Assembly: GCA_946498245.1 (NCBI GenBank) | Contig: CAMMNN010000006.1 | Location: forward strand, 40,247 to 104,246 | From: an uncultured Clostridium sp. | GTDB lineage: Bacteria; Bacillota; Clostridia; Lachnospirales; Lachnospiraceae | Direction: 5' to 3' | Length of the DNA: 64,000 nt | Part shown: positions 8,376 through 17,347 of the stretch, piece after piece | Layout: the number at the start of each line of letters is the position of its first letter | Numbering within the stretch: the first letter of the stretch is position 1 | Translations under genes and position numbers: made by a program | The notes under the pieces: model-generated | Seen by the model: only the letters and a program-made list of their open reading frames with translations | What the model was told of the DNA's origin: nothing | Database searches by the model: none

Positions 8376-9827
8376 CTACGACAGCAGGACATTGAGCCGT
8401 TCAATGGCGGCATCTTCCGGCCCTGTCATAGAACAGCCTTTTTTCTTGGCATACTCAATATAATCCAAAATTTCTTTCGTAATCCGTTCCCCGGGAGCCA
8501 AAATCGGGATCCCCGGCGGATAACACATAACAAATTCACTGCACACCCTTCCCGCCGTTTTTTCAATAGGAAGGGACTCTTTCTCAGAATAAAAAGCAGC
8601 TTGCGGAGACACTGCCACCTCCGGGTCAATGTACTCCTGTTTCATCAGGCCGGACTTGTCCCGCCCAAATCTCCGCTTCACCTCAGAGAGCGCCGAAACC
8701 AGACGCTCAATTTCCCTGGGGCGGTCCCCAATGGAAAGGTAAGCCAGAATATTCCCCAAATCGCCAAATTCAATTTGAATGTCGTACTCGTCCCGCAGCA
8801 AATCGTAAACCTCGATTCCCGCCAATCCAACGTCTAAGGTATTGACCGACAGCTTCGTCACATCAAAATCGTAAATGCTGTCTCCGTTAATCAGTTCTGA
8901 GGAATAGGCGTAATATCCGCCAATGGCATTGATTTCCTTTCTGGCGTAATTGGCCATCTCCACCACTCTGCCAAAGGCCTCTTTTCCCCTTAAAGCCAGA
9001 TTTCTTCTGGAAATATCCAGACTGGAAAGGAGCAGGTAAGAGGCGCTGGTGGTCTGGGTCAGATTGATAATCTGCCGCACATGGCCCTCTGACATGGCAG
9101 GCCCTGTCAGAAGCAGGGAACTCTGGGTAAGGCTGCCTCCGGATTTATGCATGGATACGGAAGCCATATCAGCTCCTGCGGCCATAGCCGACACCGGAAG
9201 TCCCTCTCCAAAGTAAAAATGGGTTCCATGGGCTTCATCGGCCAGACACAGCATCCCCTTTTCATGGGCCAGCTTTACAATGGTCCGGAGGTCGGAGCAG
9301 ATCCCATAATATGTAGGGTTGTTTACTAAAATGGCTTTTGCCTTGGGGTGTGCTTCAATGGCCTTCTTTACCGCATCCACACTCATTCCCAAAGGAATCC
9401 CTAAGCGCTCGTCGCATTCCGGATTGACGTAAACCGGAACGGCGCCGCACAGAACCATGGCTCCCATTACGCTGCGGTGGACGTTTCTGGGAAGAATGAT
9501 TTCATCTCCCCGCTTTGCCACAGCCAGAATCATGCTCTGGACTGCAGAAGTGGTTCCTCCTACCATCAGAAAAGCGTGGGCCGCCCCAAAAGCCTCGGCC
9601 GCCAGCTCTTCCGCCTCCCGGATAACGGAAATGGGGTGGCACAGATTGTCCAGAGGCTTCATGGAATTAACGTCCATGGATACACAGGCTTCCCCTAACA
9701 GGCGGGTGAGTTCCGGATTTCCCCGCCCCCTTTTGTGCCCCGGCACATCAAAGGGCACTACTCTCATTTTTCTAAATTCTTCCAACGCCTCATAGATAGG
9801 CGCCCTTTCCTGAGATAACCGTTTCAT
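8376..9827 (-). CDS. speA: PLP-dependent arginine (Orn/Lys/Arg) decarboxylase, short Bacillus type
   Basis: The 483-residue protein belongs to the short, fold-type I group of Orn/Lys/Arg decarboxylases. It has the N-terminal DVPGHKRGRG motif, an acidic-His PLP site DEAHG at 197-201 and the PLP-binding K228 in SMHKSGGS. Agmatinase two genes downstream makes arginine the most likely substrate (arginine to agmatine), but lysine decarboxylases in this family look alike. It is preceded by speD (45-base gap) and followed by speE (35-base gap). Confidence 0.85.
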   Translation of the reverse strand: MKRLSQERAPIYEALEEFRKMRVVPFDVPGHKRGRGNPELTRLLGEACVSMDVNSMKPLDNLCHPISVIREAEELAAEAFGAAHAFLMVGGTTSAVQSMILAVAKRGDEIILPRNVHRSVMGAMVLCGAVPVYVNPECDERLGIPLGMSVDAVKKAIEAHPKAKAILVNNPTYYGICSDLRTIVKLAHEKGMLCLADEAHGTHFYFGEGLPVSAMAAGADMASVSMHKSGGSLTQSSLLLTGPAMSEGHVRQIINLTQTTSASYLLLSSLDISRRNLALRGKEAFGRVVEMANYARKEINAIGGYYAYSSELINGDSIYDFDVTKLSVNTLDVGLAGIEVYDLLRDEYDIQIEFGDLGNILAYLSIGDRPREIERLVSALSEVKRRFGRDKSGLMKQEYIDPEVAVSPQAAFYSEKESLPIEKTAGRVCSEFVMCYPPGIPILAPGERITKEILDYIEYAKKKGCSMTGPEDAAIERLNVLLS

Positions 9828-9872
9828 TTTCCTATCTCCTTACGGCTTTCTGTACAATTCTTTTCTGCGGCT

Positions 9873-10631
9873 TCAATAAATATTCCGGCCGCTGAAAATT
9901 TCTATCATCTCTCTTCGGAGATTGTTGGTAATTTCTAATCTTAACGTCGGCGGCAGCTCGTAAGCGTCGGTTTTAAACAGATAGTTTTGCAGATCAATAT
10001 CTTTTACCATCATTTTGGTGTGAAACATATTGGCTCCGTACACATTAATGTCCACTGCGTCGTACCGCCTGAGGATTTCCGGGGAAATGTAGTCCTGGAT
10101 AGAGGCCACCTTATGATCCAGAAACACCTTTTTTCCATCTACGTTTCTGGTAAATCCCCGAACCCGGTAATCCATGGTAATAATATCGGAATCAAAGGAT
10201 CCGATAAGATAATCCAGGGTAGAAAGAGGGGTAATCTCTCCGCAGGTAGCCACGTCAATGTCTACCCGGAAGGTAGCCAGACTGGTTTCCGGGTGGTACT
10301 CCGGGTAGGTGTGAACCGTCACATGGCTTTTATCCAGGTGAGCCAGAATCGTATCTCCCGCCGGGATCATGGAACCTTCCGCAATGAGAATGGTCACCGA
10401 CGCCCCCTGGGGCTCGTAGTCCTGCATGGCAATATTGAGCACTTTGGCCCCGATCATATCTGTCAGGGTCGTCAGAATATTTTTCAGCCTTTCTGAATTG
10501 TACTGGGAATCGATATATGCGATATAATCCCTCTGTTCTCTGGCCGTCTTAGCATAGCAGACGTCGTAGATATTAAAACTCAGGGCTTTCGTCAGGTTAT
10601 TAAACCCGTAAAGCTGCAATTTCTCTCCCAT
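9873..10631 (-). CDS. speD: S-adenosylmethionine decarboxylase proenzyme, Escherichia type
   Basis: The 252-residue proenzyme makes decarboxylated SAM, the aminopropyl donor for SpeE. Self-cleavage is expected between K101 and S102 in [11 protein letters not shown], giving a pyruvoyl-bearing alpha chain. The N-terminal [15 protein letters not shown], the central [13 protein letters not shown] and the late TCGEITPL blocks match the long, gram-negative-type SpeD rather than the short Bacillus SpeH form. It is the first gene of the operon; about 600 bases of non-coding DNA with a repeat element lie upstream. Confidence 0.95.
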   Translation of the reverse strand: MGEKLQLYGFNNLTKALSFNIYDVCYAKTAREQRDYIAYIDSQYNSERLKNILTTLTDMIGAKVLNIAMQDYEPQGASVTILIAEGSMIPAGDTILAHLDKSHVTVHTYPEYHPETSLATFRVDIDVATCGEITPLSTLDYLIGSFDSDIITMDYRVRGFTRNVDGKKVFLDHKVASIQDYISPEILRRYDAVDINVYGANMFHTKMMVKDIDLQNYLFKTDAYELPPTLRLEITNNLRREMIEIFSGRNIY

Positions 10632-10668
10632 GAAGGTTCCCGTCCTTTCTCTCTTGTTTTATAAATCA

Positions 10669-10778
10669 GAATCCTGCTTTGCAGGATTCTCCGCCTGGGT
10701 TGGGTCGCTTTAGCGACATAACCCCTCTCCGCCGCAGTGCGTTCCTGCCCGGAGGACTTTTTGTTCTATAGAACAAAA
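10669..10778 (+). repeat. Palindromic repeat element, copy A
   Basis: It begins with a GAATCCTGC/GCAGGATTC palindrome, continues with a CCGCCTGGGTTGG block, a GTCGCTTTAGCGAC inverted repeat and CCGCCGCAGTGC, and ends in a TTGTTCTATAGAACAA palindrome. The same block order is seen in copies B and C. It lies just upstream of speD. Confidence 0.75.
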
Positions 10779-10812
10779 AAACAGGTATCATGCTTTCATA
10801 CATCATACCTGT
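10774..10812 (-). terminator. Terminator-like hairpin after the sulfatase operon
   Basis: ACAGGTAT and ATACCTGT pair around a 16-base loop and are followed on the minus strand by seven T residues. It lies about 400 bases downstream of the sulfatase stop and before speD. Confidence 0.6.
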
Positions 10813-11226
10813 TCTCAACAATCAAATCATGGACATATAGTCAGAAGGCGCTCTGCCTCCTCTTTTTCTCAGGGAATACCCAATCCGTCCAGAGTCTATA
10901 TAGCAAATACTCACTTTTACTACTCTTATTGACCGTTTACAAGTTGACGTACGCTTTTGCGCATCGGTTATAAAGTGACCAACTTATAAATAGAGCCTGC
11001 GCTCTCTCCGCCTGCGCTTCTGCGCTTCCGGAAATTTCATAATCAATAATGGCAGCAATTGCCGCCCTTCGGCAGTTGACCCGGCTGTCCGTATGGCCTT
11101 AACCCGTCTTTGGGTGGTCAGAGAAAATATTTGCATGGATAACTCTGACAAGTGTACTCCATAGCGTAATTAGTTTACCTGATTTGGTAAGGGTTGTCAA
11201 TAGGGTTTGGAAAAGATTTGCCGCCT

Positions 11227-12741
11227 CTAATCTAATGGCGGAGGAACCTCCGGTTCGTAAGGAAAGGTTCCGTTTTTATATCCCAGCTCAACCTCCTCCA
11301 TTGTTAAAAATTTCGTATAATCCTCCCCCTCAGGAGAAATTAGTCCCAGATCTCTTTTCGCTCTCTCAGATACCTCTTCTGGATTTACAATCTTCCTGAG
11401 TTCTGTTTCAAACCAATCTAACAGCGGCTTATATTCATCTTTTAACGCCAGATCCTTTTGTTCATGGGGATCGTTTTCCATATCAAAAAGAGATGGCCGC
11501 GCATCTGTATAATATGTGTATTTATACTTTTTATTGGCCAGCATGAACCAGTCTTTACGGAAAAAGTTTCCATGAAATTCGCAAAAGATTAACTCCCTCC
11601 CCTCAAAGTTGCCTTTAACAGCGTTTTTCCAGCTAATCCCTGGCCGGTCATCCTCTTTCTTTAATCCGACGCAATCCAGCACCGTTGGATATAAATCAAT
11701 TAAGCTTACAGGAACATCTACAGTTTTTCCTGCCGGAATATCCGGGCCGGCAAAAATTAACGGTACTCCTGCCGAGCCTTCATAGGAGCATTGTTTATAA
11801 AACAATCCGTGCTCTCCCAGGGAATCCCCATGATCCGAAGTATAAATAATATAGGTATTATCTATCATTCCCCCGTCTTCCAGCTCTTTCAATATTCTCC
11901 CTACCATTTCGTCCATACAGGTCACCATCCCATAATACGCTGCCAGAGTTCTCCTGAAATCATCTTCTGTCAGTCCCGTCAGATCCTGCGCCTTCTGAAA
12001 AAGGGCGACTTCCGGATGGAGTTTTGGATTAGACGGAATGCAAAAGTCGTAAGGCATCTCCACATGATCCGGATAATATAAATTAAAATACTTCTCTGGC
12101 ACCTTGTAGGGCCAGTGGGGATATAGCAGGCCAACATAAAGGCACCACGGGCTTTCCTCTTTCTTTCGAGCCTTTTCTCTTAAATATTCACACGCCCATT
12201 GGGTAATGATGCGATCGTGATCATAAAAGCCCAATCGATCATCATGGCCATTTTTTCCATCTGTCACAATGTCCTCTCGAATACCAGAATGAATGATATG
12301 TTCTCTTTTGTCCTTTCTTACGTATCCATTAAGCCTAGAAAGTAAGGGCGAAGTTCTTGGGTATTGTGCATAAGCACCCCGTTTTTCAATAATTTTATAC
12401 TCTCCAAAACCTCCGTCCTGATATTCTCCGCAAAAATCCATTTTCCCAATCATAGCAGAAGGAATCCCGGCCTCATTCAAACGTCTGGCCCACGTCATCT
12501 CCTCTCGGCTTAAAGGGACTCCGATAAACCAGTTGTCGATTTGATTTACGTATTTTCCTGTAATAAAGCTCATTCTGCTGGGTGTACAGACCGGACAGGT
12601 ACAGTAAGCCCTTGAAAAAACGGTCCCCCTCTCTGCCAGCTTATCCAGGTTCGGCGTTTTAATATAAGGATTTCCGGCGTAAGACGTAAGATGGGGATGA
12701 TGCTCATCGCTGCAGATCACTAAAATATTGGGTCTTTTCAT
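11227..12741 (-). CDS. Type I sulfatase, cytoplasmic
   Basis: The 504-residue alkaline-phosphatase-superfamily sulfatase has the C-x-P-x-R maturation motif at 52-56 (CTPSR), whose Cys would become formylglycine through an anaerobic maturase not present in this window. Metal-binding residues appear in SDEHH at about 11-15 and in TSDHGDS. No signal peptide is visible, so it probably acts in the cytoplasm on sugars or oligosaccharides brought in by the ABC importer encoded just upstream (13-base gap to the permease). A strong AGGAGAG site precedes its ATG. The sulfated substrate is unknown. Confidence 0.9.
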   Translation of the reverse strand: MKRPNILVICSDEHHPHLTSYAGNPYIKTPNLDKLAERGTVFSRAYCTCPVCTPSRMSFITGKYVNQIDNWFIGVPLSREEMTWARRLNEAGIPSAMIGKMDFCGEYQDGGFGEYKIIEKRGAYAQYPRTSPLLSRLNGYVRKDKREHIIHSGIREDIVTDGKNGHDDRLGFYDHDRIITQWACEYLREKARKKEESPWCLYVGLLYPHWPYKVPEKYFNLYYPDHVEMPYDFCIPSNPKLHPEVALFQKAQDLTGLTEDDFRRTLAAYYGMVTCMDEMVGRILKELEDGGMIDNTYIIYTSDHGDSLGEHGLFYKQCSYEGSAGVPLIFAGPDIPAGKTVDVPVSLIDLYPTVLDCVGLKKEDDRPGISWKNAVKGNFEGRELIFCEFHGNFFRKDWFMLANKKYKYTYYTDARPSLFDMENDPHEQKDLALKDEYKPLLDWFETELRKIVNPEEVSERAKRDLGLISPEGEDYTKFLTMEEVELGYKNGTFPYEPEVPPPLD

Positions 12742-12754
12742 CTCTTTTTCTCTC

Positions 12755-13624
12755 CTAACCTTTTATTCCTGAAGATACAATGCCGCTTACATAGTATTTC
12801 TGCAGGCATAAAAACAGAATGGTAACCGGCAGAATAATTAGAGTTGTTGCTGCCATTACATATCCCCAATTTGTCACAAACTCTGTTGAAAAATTACTTA
12901 GGGCCAACTGGACAGTTTTCATTTCGTCTGAATTTGTCAAAATCAGCGGCCACGTATATTGGTTCCAGGTCGTTACTGCCTTTAAGAGCCCCAGGGTTAC
13001 TAATGTAGGCTTACTTAGAGGTAAATAAATATTCCAAAAAATCCGGAAACGGGAGCAGCCGTCTAAAACAGCCGCTTCATCTAAAGCCTTGGGAAGGCTC
13101 AAAAAAGACTGCCTGCACAAAAACACGCCAAAGGGGTGGGCCACAAAAGGCAGAATCAGACCTGCATAGGTATTGAGCAAGCCGGTTCCTCCTACGCCCC
13201 AAACATTGTTTCCACCTAAAAGCGGAAATGTTTTTAAACGCAAAAAGACTGGTATCATAATAACCTGTTCTGGAATCATCAGTGCAATTAAGGAAAAACC
13301 AAACAAAATATTTCTTCCCGGAAATTCTAATCTTGAAAACGCATAGGCTGCCATAGAATTAAAAAAAATACTAATTACAACTGTTGCTCCCGTTACAACC
13401 GTACTGTTAAAGAAATACCTGGGCCAATTGCCCGAAGTCATAGCTCCCGTGAAATTTTCCCAGGTGAATTTTCTGGGAAACAGCGTAAAGTAAGGCTGCT
13501 GCAATTCAGCAGGGCTTTTAAATGCCGTGAAAACCATTATCAAAAACGGAAATATAAAAATGAAAGCCAGCAAAGTCATAATCACATATAAACAAATTTT
13601 TTTACAGATCCCTTTTCTTTTCAT
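12755..13624 (-). CDS. Carbohydrate ABC transporter permease, MalG/CUT1 type
   Basis: The 289-residue protein has six predicted membrane helices and the EAA loop EAAVLDGCSRFRIFWNIYLPL split near residues 190-210 that docks to the ATPase. It pairs with the MalF-type permease encoded 12 bases upstream. No ATPase gene is present in the cluster, so a shared MsmK/UgpC-type ATPase encoded elsewhere is presumably used, as is usual in these bacteria. Confidence 0.93.
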   Translation of the reverse strand: MKRKGICKKICLYVIMTLLAFIFIFPFLIMVFTAFKSPAELQQPYFTLFPRKFTWENFTGAMTSGNWPRYFFNSTVVTGATVVISIFFNSMAAYAFSRLEFPGRNILFGFSLIALMIPEQVIMIPVFLRLKTFPLLGGNNVWGVGGTGLLNTYAGLILPFVAHPFGVFLCRQSFLSLPKALDEAAVLDGCSRFRIFWNIYLPLSKPTLVTLGLLKAVTTWNQYTWPLILTNSDEMKTVQLALSNFSTEFVTNWGYVMAATTLIILPVTILFLCLQKYYVSGIVSSGIKG

Positions 13625-13636
13625 GTTGATTCTCCT

Positions 13637-14521
13637 TTACAGCTCCAGTTCATCTCCCTGTTTTCCAAAACGGAAAGCCAGAAAGATAAAAAATCCGATT
13701 AATATCATAAGAAGAACGGATTCCGCCGAGGCATACCCCATCTGATATTTCAAAAATCCTCTGGAATAAATTTGGTGTACAATGGTAGTGGTGGAGTTCA
13801 TAGGCCCTCCTCCGGTCATTACATTCACCTGTTCAAACATATTAAAACTGTTTATCATACCCGTAATAAATAGGAAAAAAGTAGTTGGTGTAATCAGCGG
13901 AAAGGTAATCCGCCAAAATATCTGCCAACGGTTCGCTCCGTCTACTGTTGCCGCTTCATAATAAGTCTCATCGACTCCTTGAAGACCAGCCAGATTTACC
14001 AGCATATTGTACCCTACGCCTTTCCATATCCCCATGAAAATAATGGCAGGCAGCGCCCACTTTGGATCCGCCAGCCAACCCGGCCCGGAAATCCCTATCA
14101 ACCCCAGTAGATAATTAACAAAGCCTTTTGTCGGATCCAGCATCCAAATCCAAATAATTGATACGCCTACCATTGAAGCAATATAAGGAAGGAAATATGC
14201 TGTCCGAAATCCACCTGTTTTCACTAATTTTGTATTGACCATAAGCGCCAGTCCCAATCCAATTGCCATAACTCCAAATAAATTGAATACAACATAAATC
14301 AGAGTATTTTCAACTGCTTTTCCAAAATATGGATCTTGGAAAATACGGATATAGTTTTTTAAACCGATAAAATTAGGGCTTTCAAAAATTTTTCTGTCCG
14401 TAAATCCATTCCAGACTGTTTCTAAAACGGGAATGAAATAAATAAAAAGAAAAACAGCATAAAAGGGAGCAATCATCAAATATCCCAGCACTCCCTGACG
14501 AAACTTTGTGTTTCTTATCAT
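13637..14521 (-). CDS. Carbohydrate ABC transporter permease, MalF/CUT1 type
   Basis: The 294-residue permease shows six membrane segments and the EAA loop EAATVDGANRWQIFWRITF in the C-terminal third. AGGAGG lies seven bases before its ATG. It follows the binding-lipoprotein gene after a 57-base gap holding a small hairpin (CACTGCC/GGCAGTG near 14550-14571) and precedes the MalG-type partner. Confidence 0.93.
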   Translation of the reverse strand: MIRNTKFRQGVLGYLMIAPFYAVFLFIYFIPVLETVWNGFTDRKIFESPNFIGLKNYIRIFQDPYFGKAVENTLIYVVFNLFGVMAIGLGLALMVNTKLVKTGGFRTAYFLPYIASMVGVSIIWIWMLDPTKGFVNYLLGLIGISGPGWLADPKWALPAIIFMGIWKGVGYNMLVNLAGLQGVDETYYEAATVDGANRWQIFWRITFPLITPTTFFLFITGMINSFNMFEQVNVMTGGGPMNSTTTIVHQIYSRGFLKYQMGYASAESVLLMILIGFFIFLAFRFGKQGDELEL

Positions 14522-14578
14522 ACTGCGTCCTCCTCTCTGTTTAAACAGGCACTGCCAAAACCGGCAGTGCCTGTTTCT

Positions 14579-15904
14579 TTAATTCAGATTCGCATCTGTT
14601 ATAATAAATGTCTGGGCGTCCTCAGCCGCGTCCCGGGCCGTTTTTTCTCCGTACAGTACCTCCTGCTGAGCATTTTTTACTGCTTCACCGTAAGAGGTCA
14701 TCCAGTCTGTTTTAGGGAAGGGTTCCCCTACACTGATTGCTTCAGATGCCGGACCATTGATTGCCTCATTCAAGGCAACATACTCGCTGTTTAAGCTTTT
14801 GTAAGCCGGAGGAACATTGGCGTTTTCCATACGATTTCTGTTAGATTCCTCTGTCATCAAATATTTGATTACGTCCCAGGCAGCATCTTTACTTTTCGAA
14901 GCCGCGTTAATAGCAAAGAGCCGGTAACCGCACCAGGTAGAGTCTGCCCCGCCTTCCGCTGGAACATAGGAAGCTACACCTATTTTATCTTCTAAAGTAG
15001 GATCATTTGCAATCATAGTGGTAATTTCTTCTGTTGTTACGTATGCCATAGCCGACTCTGATGTCAAAAATGAGCGGAGAGTATTGGCTCCCGGAGCCGG
15101 ATTATATAACATAGAATATGGCTGAATATCTATAAAAAACTGCAGCGTCCGAATCCCTGCTTCATCGGCAATTTCCGGCATATTGGTTTCAGGGTCATAT
15201 AATTTAGATCCTGCCTGACGTGCCATTAATGTAAACAGCCGGTAATCTGCCGGTTCCAAGGAAAATCCCCCTCTTACTACTGTGTCTCCTTCTTTTATTA
15301 CTAATTTTTGTGCATATTCCAGCATTTCATCCCAGTTTTGAGGAGCCTTCTCCGGATCCAGTCCTGCCTCTTCAAAGAAATCTTTTCTCCACACAAATAC
15401 GCATGGAGTCGGCGCATAGGCTAAACCATAGGTCTTTCCGTCGTCCAGCATTTTGCCTGCTTCCAAATAACTATCAATAATTTGCCCGTAATTTTCCCAT
15501 TCCTCCAAATATCCATCTAACGCCTCATAATGATTCATATGGGCTCTGATAGCAATCTGATCGACTCCGGTTTCAATAATATCCGGGGCAGTCCCTCCTG
15601 CAAAAGCTGTATTAAACTTTGTGGCAAAATCTCCAAGTGGTACGTATTCCACCGTTACATACGCTATGCCTTCCTCAGAAGCATTGTATTTATCAATATC
15701 TGCCTGAAGCGCTTTACAAATAGCTTCCGTTTCTGCTCCTCGAATCCAAAAAGTCAATTCCTCTTTTTCCGCTTTTGTCTCTGTACTTGTCACAGTTGTT
15801 TCTATTTCGCTCTGTTCTGTATTTTCTTTGGAACTGCACCCTGCTGCCAGTCCCACTGTTATTGCCACAACCGCCCAGCAGCTTTTTATCCATCTTTTTT
15901 TCAT
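14579..15904 (-). CDS. Extracellular sugar-binding lipoprotein (CUT1 family)
   Basis: The start is the ATG at 15904 with AGGAGG seven bases upstream; the longer open frame has no signal at its start. A lipoprotein signal peptide ends in LAAGC with the lipidated Cys at residue 23, followed by a Thr/Glu-rich tether. The mature region has the fold signature of family 1 solute-binding proteins (for example ADIDKYNASEEG early and WDEMLEYAQKL mid-protein). It would deliver a sugar, perhaps sulfated or fructan/arabinan-derived given the GH172 and sulfatase neighbours, to the two permeases. Confidence 0.93.
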   Translation of the reverse strand: MKKRWIKSCWAVVAITVGLAAGCSSKENTEQSEIETTVTSTETKAEKEELTFWIRGAETEAICKALQADIDKYNASEEGIAYVTVEYVPLGDFATKFNTAFAGGTAPDIIETGVDQIAIRAHMNHYEALDGYLEEWENYGQIIDSYLEAGKMLDDGKTYGLAYAPTPCVFVWRKDFFEEAGLDPEKAPQNWDEMLEYAQKLVIKEGDTVVRGGFSLEPADYRLFTLMARQAGSKLYDPETNMPEIADEAGIRTLQFFIDIQPYSMLYNPAPGANTLRSFLTSESAMAYVTTEEITTMIANDPTLEDKIGVASYVPAEGGADSTWCGYRLFAINAASKSKDAAWDVIKYLMTEESNRNRMENANVPPAYKSLNSEYVALNEAINGPASEAISVGEPFPKTDWMTSYGEAVKNAQQEVLYGEKTARDAAEDAQTFIITDANLN

Positions 15905-15921
15905 ACCTGTTCCTCCTCGTA

Positions 15922-17043
15922 TTACCGATCCCACGTCCCATGCTCCGGCCATCTTCTGGGAAGACGTTTCTCCACCGGTTCCAATTCCTCCGTCGGTTTG
16001 TGTTCGCCAATCTGATACCAATATGCTACACTAGAATATTCATTTCCCTGATCATTGGCGTGGCCATGTTCAATAGTTACCCGAATTGATTTTGAAAAAT
16101 GGACAGGATCCTCAATGTGCCATCTGTACAGGCTCCACTTTCCAAAGTGCTCCTGCACGTCGCTTCCCAAAGAAATGCCATGATAAAGACCGTCGTACTC
16201 GCCGCTGGGGAATCCCCAGGAGCAGCCGAAGTAATCCTCTGTTCCTGTCCCATGAAGAGAAGGCGGCCATTTTTCTCCATCAATAAAGATCATATCGTCC
16301 CCTTCTCCCGGCCAGGTAAATTCCTGGTTAGAAGCGTCAAAATTATCGATATTTAAAACACAGCCTACATAGTGGCCTTTCCCCTCCGCTTCCAAAATCA
16401 CATAGTTTTCATCGCCTGTTACATTAAGTCCCGGAAGCTCCCATGGAGCTGGATTGGGATTGTCAGACTGATACTCTACTTTTTTGCACGGATTTTCGTG
16501 CCGCCACTGAGCATGGAATCGTCCTACGTCCATTGGCATAGTTTCCCCGTACAGTTCGTAATCTATCATGAAAAATAAATTTTCAACCGGTTTGCCTGCC
16601 TGATTAATCAACTGGATTCGGGCGCTTTTTCCAAAGGGCATGGGGAAATAACAGTTCATAGAGCCAGAAAACGGTCCCTTTGGTCCTCTCCGTTTTCCAA
16701 ATGTAATGTTCATGGGCAGGGACATATAGTGGCGGCAAGTAGCGTGGCCAATCCCGAAAAAGTCCCCCAAAGGAACTCTGACGCTGGGCGTCTTGTCATC
16801 ATCCCAATACATTTCCAGCACCAATTTCCTTAAATACATCTCTTCATAGCAGCGGACTGTTATCCAGATATGTTTAATACAACCTGTTCCTTTAATGTCA
16901 GCCATAACAGCCGTATCTCCTGGTTCTACCCTCCAAAAGTCCCGGTTGCCTCCTGTTTTGTCGTAACTGGACGCCCGTTTGGAAACGGCATCTTTCACAA
17001 AAGGCAGTCCCCCCAGAGGACTGGTCGGATTCCATACATTCAT
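15922..17043 (-). CDS. GH172 (DUF2961) glycoside hydrolase family protein
   Basis: The start is the ATG at 17043, preceded by GGAGAGGGGAG, giving 373 residues. The N-terminal NPTSPLGGLPF and DPGDTAVMADI-like region, RKLVLEMYWDDD, and the late GTGTEDYFGCSWGFPSG are hallmarks of DUF2961, now classed as GH172. Characterised members are difructose-anhydride synthase/hydrolases and D-arabinofuranosidases, so a furanosidase activity is likely. No signal peptide is visible, which agrees with intracellular processing of an imported oligosaccharide. It is the first gene of the ABC/sulfatase operon. Confidence 0.88.
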   Translation of the reverse strand: MNVWNPTSPLGGLPFVKDAVSKRASSYDKTGGNRDFWRVEPGDTAVMADIKGTGCIKHIWITVRCYEEMYLRKLVLEMYWDDDKTPSVRVPLGDFFGIGHATCRHYMSLPMNITFGKRRGPKGPFSGSMNCYFPMPFGKSARIQLINQAGKPVENLFFMIDYELYGETMPMDVGRFHAQWRHENPCKKVEYQSDNPNPAPWELPGLNVTGDENYVILEAEGKGHYVGCVLNIDNFDASNQEFTWPGEGDDMIFIDGEKWPPSLHGTGTEDYFGCSWGFPSGEYDGLYHGISLGSDVQEHFGKWSLYRWHIEDPVHFSKSIRVTIEHGHANDQGNEYSSVAYWYQIGEHKPTEELEPVEKRLPRRWPEHGTWDR

Positions 17044-17095
17044 AGTTTTCTCCCCTCTCCTTTTTCGCATATGGTTTCTGTTTCTTGGTACTTCT

Positions 17096-17133
17096 ATCAT
17101 ACACATTGAAAATATGAATGTCAATCGTTTTCA
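17096..17133 (-). promoter_or_regulatory. Promoter with LacI-type operator for the GH172-ABC-sulfatase operon
   Basis: On the minus strand a consensus TTGACA (17119-17124) stands 17 bases from TATGAT (17096-17101), about 50 bases ahead of the GH172 start. The -35 box is embedded in TGAAAACGATTGACA (17119-17133), which resembles the CG-centred operator of LacI-family repressors. The LacI gene is transcribed away from this site. Repression by blocking RNA polymerase is inferred. Confidence 0.7.
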
Positions 17134-17302
17134 TTATATTTTTTCTTTTTTATTATTCAACTTTTCGATTTATTCTGCTTCTCTCTTTGTTTTTTCGGGA
17201 ATTTTCATAACTTTTTCATGATTTAATTTTGTATAATCCTTTATCTCTAGGGTATTTATTGAAATTTTTTTCAAAAAATCTCTTTTATTTTTCATTACCC
17301 TG

Positions 17303-17311
17303 TGTTATACT
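17303..17311 (+). promoter_or_regulatory. Extended -10 promoter for the LacI regulator
   Basis: TGTTATACT forms an extended -10 element about 37 bases before the regulator start codon; the -35 region is weak (TTTTAT at 17 bases), as is common with extended -10 promoters. Confidence 0.5.
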
Positions 17312-17347
17312 GTCTACAAAAGGTAAATTGTTTTCCGGGGGAATTAT

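Larger units (their letters stand above)
10632..11226. other. Gap of about 600 bases between speD and the sulfatase gene
   Basis: No supported gene. It holds a copy of the palindromic repeat family (10669-10778), a terminator-like hairpin (10774-10812), and about 400 bases downstream of the sulfatase stop that I cannot assign. A short plus-strand promoter-like pair (TTGACG, 18 bases, TTATAA, near 10943-10973) is not followed by a convincing gene. No riboswitch was recognised ahead of speD. Confidence 0.5.

Noticed and set aside
10737..10973. 78-residue plus-strand frame upstream of speD
   Set aside because: It overlaps repeat copy A and the terminator hairpin and has no ribosome site or recognisable motif.
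10943..10973. Plus-strand promoter-like pair (TTGACG, 18 bases, TTATAA) as sign of a small RNA
   Set aside because: No terminator or conserved RNA fold follows it, so an ncRNA call is not supported.
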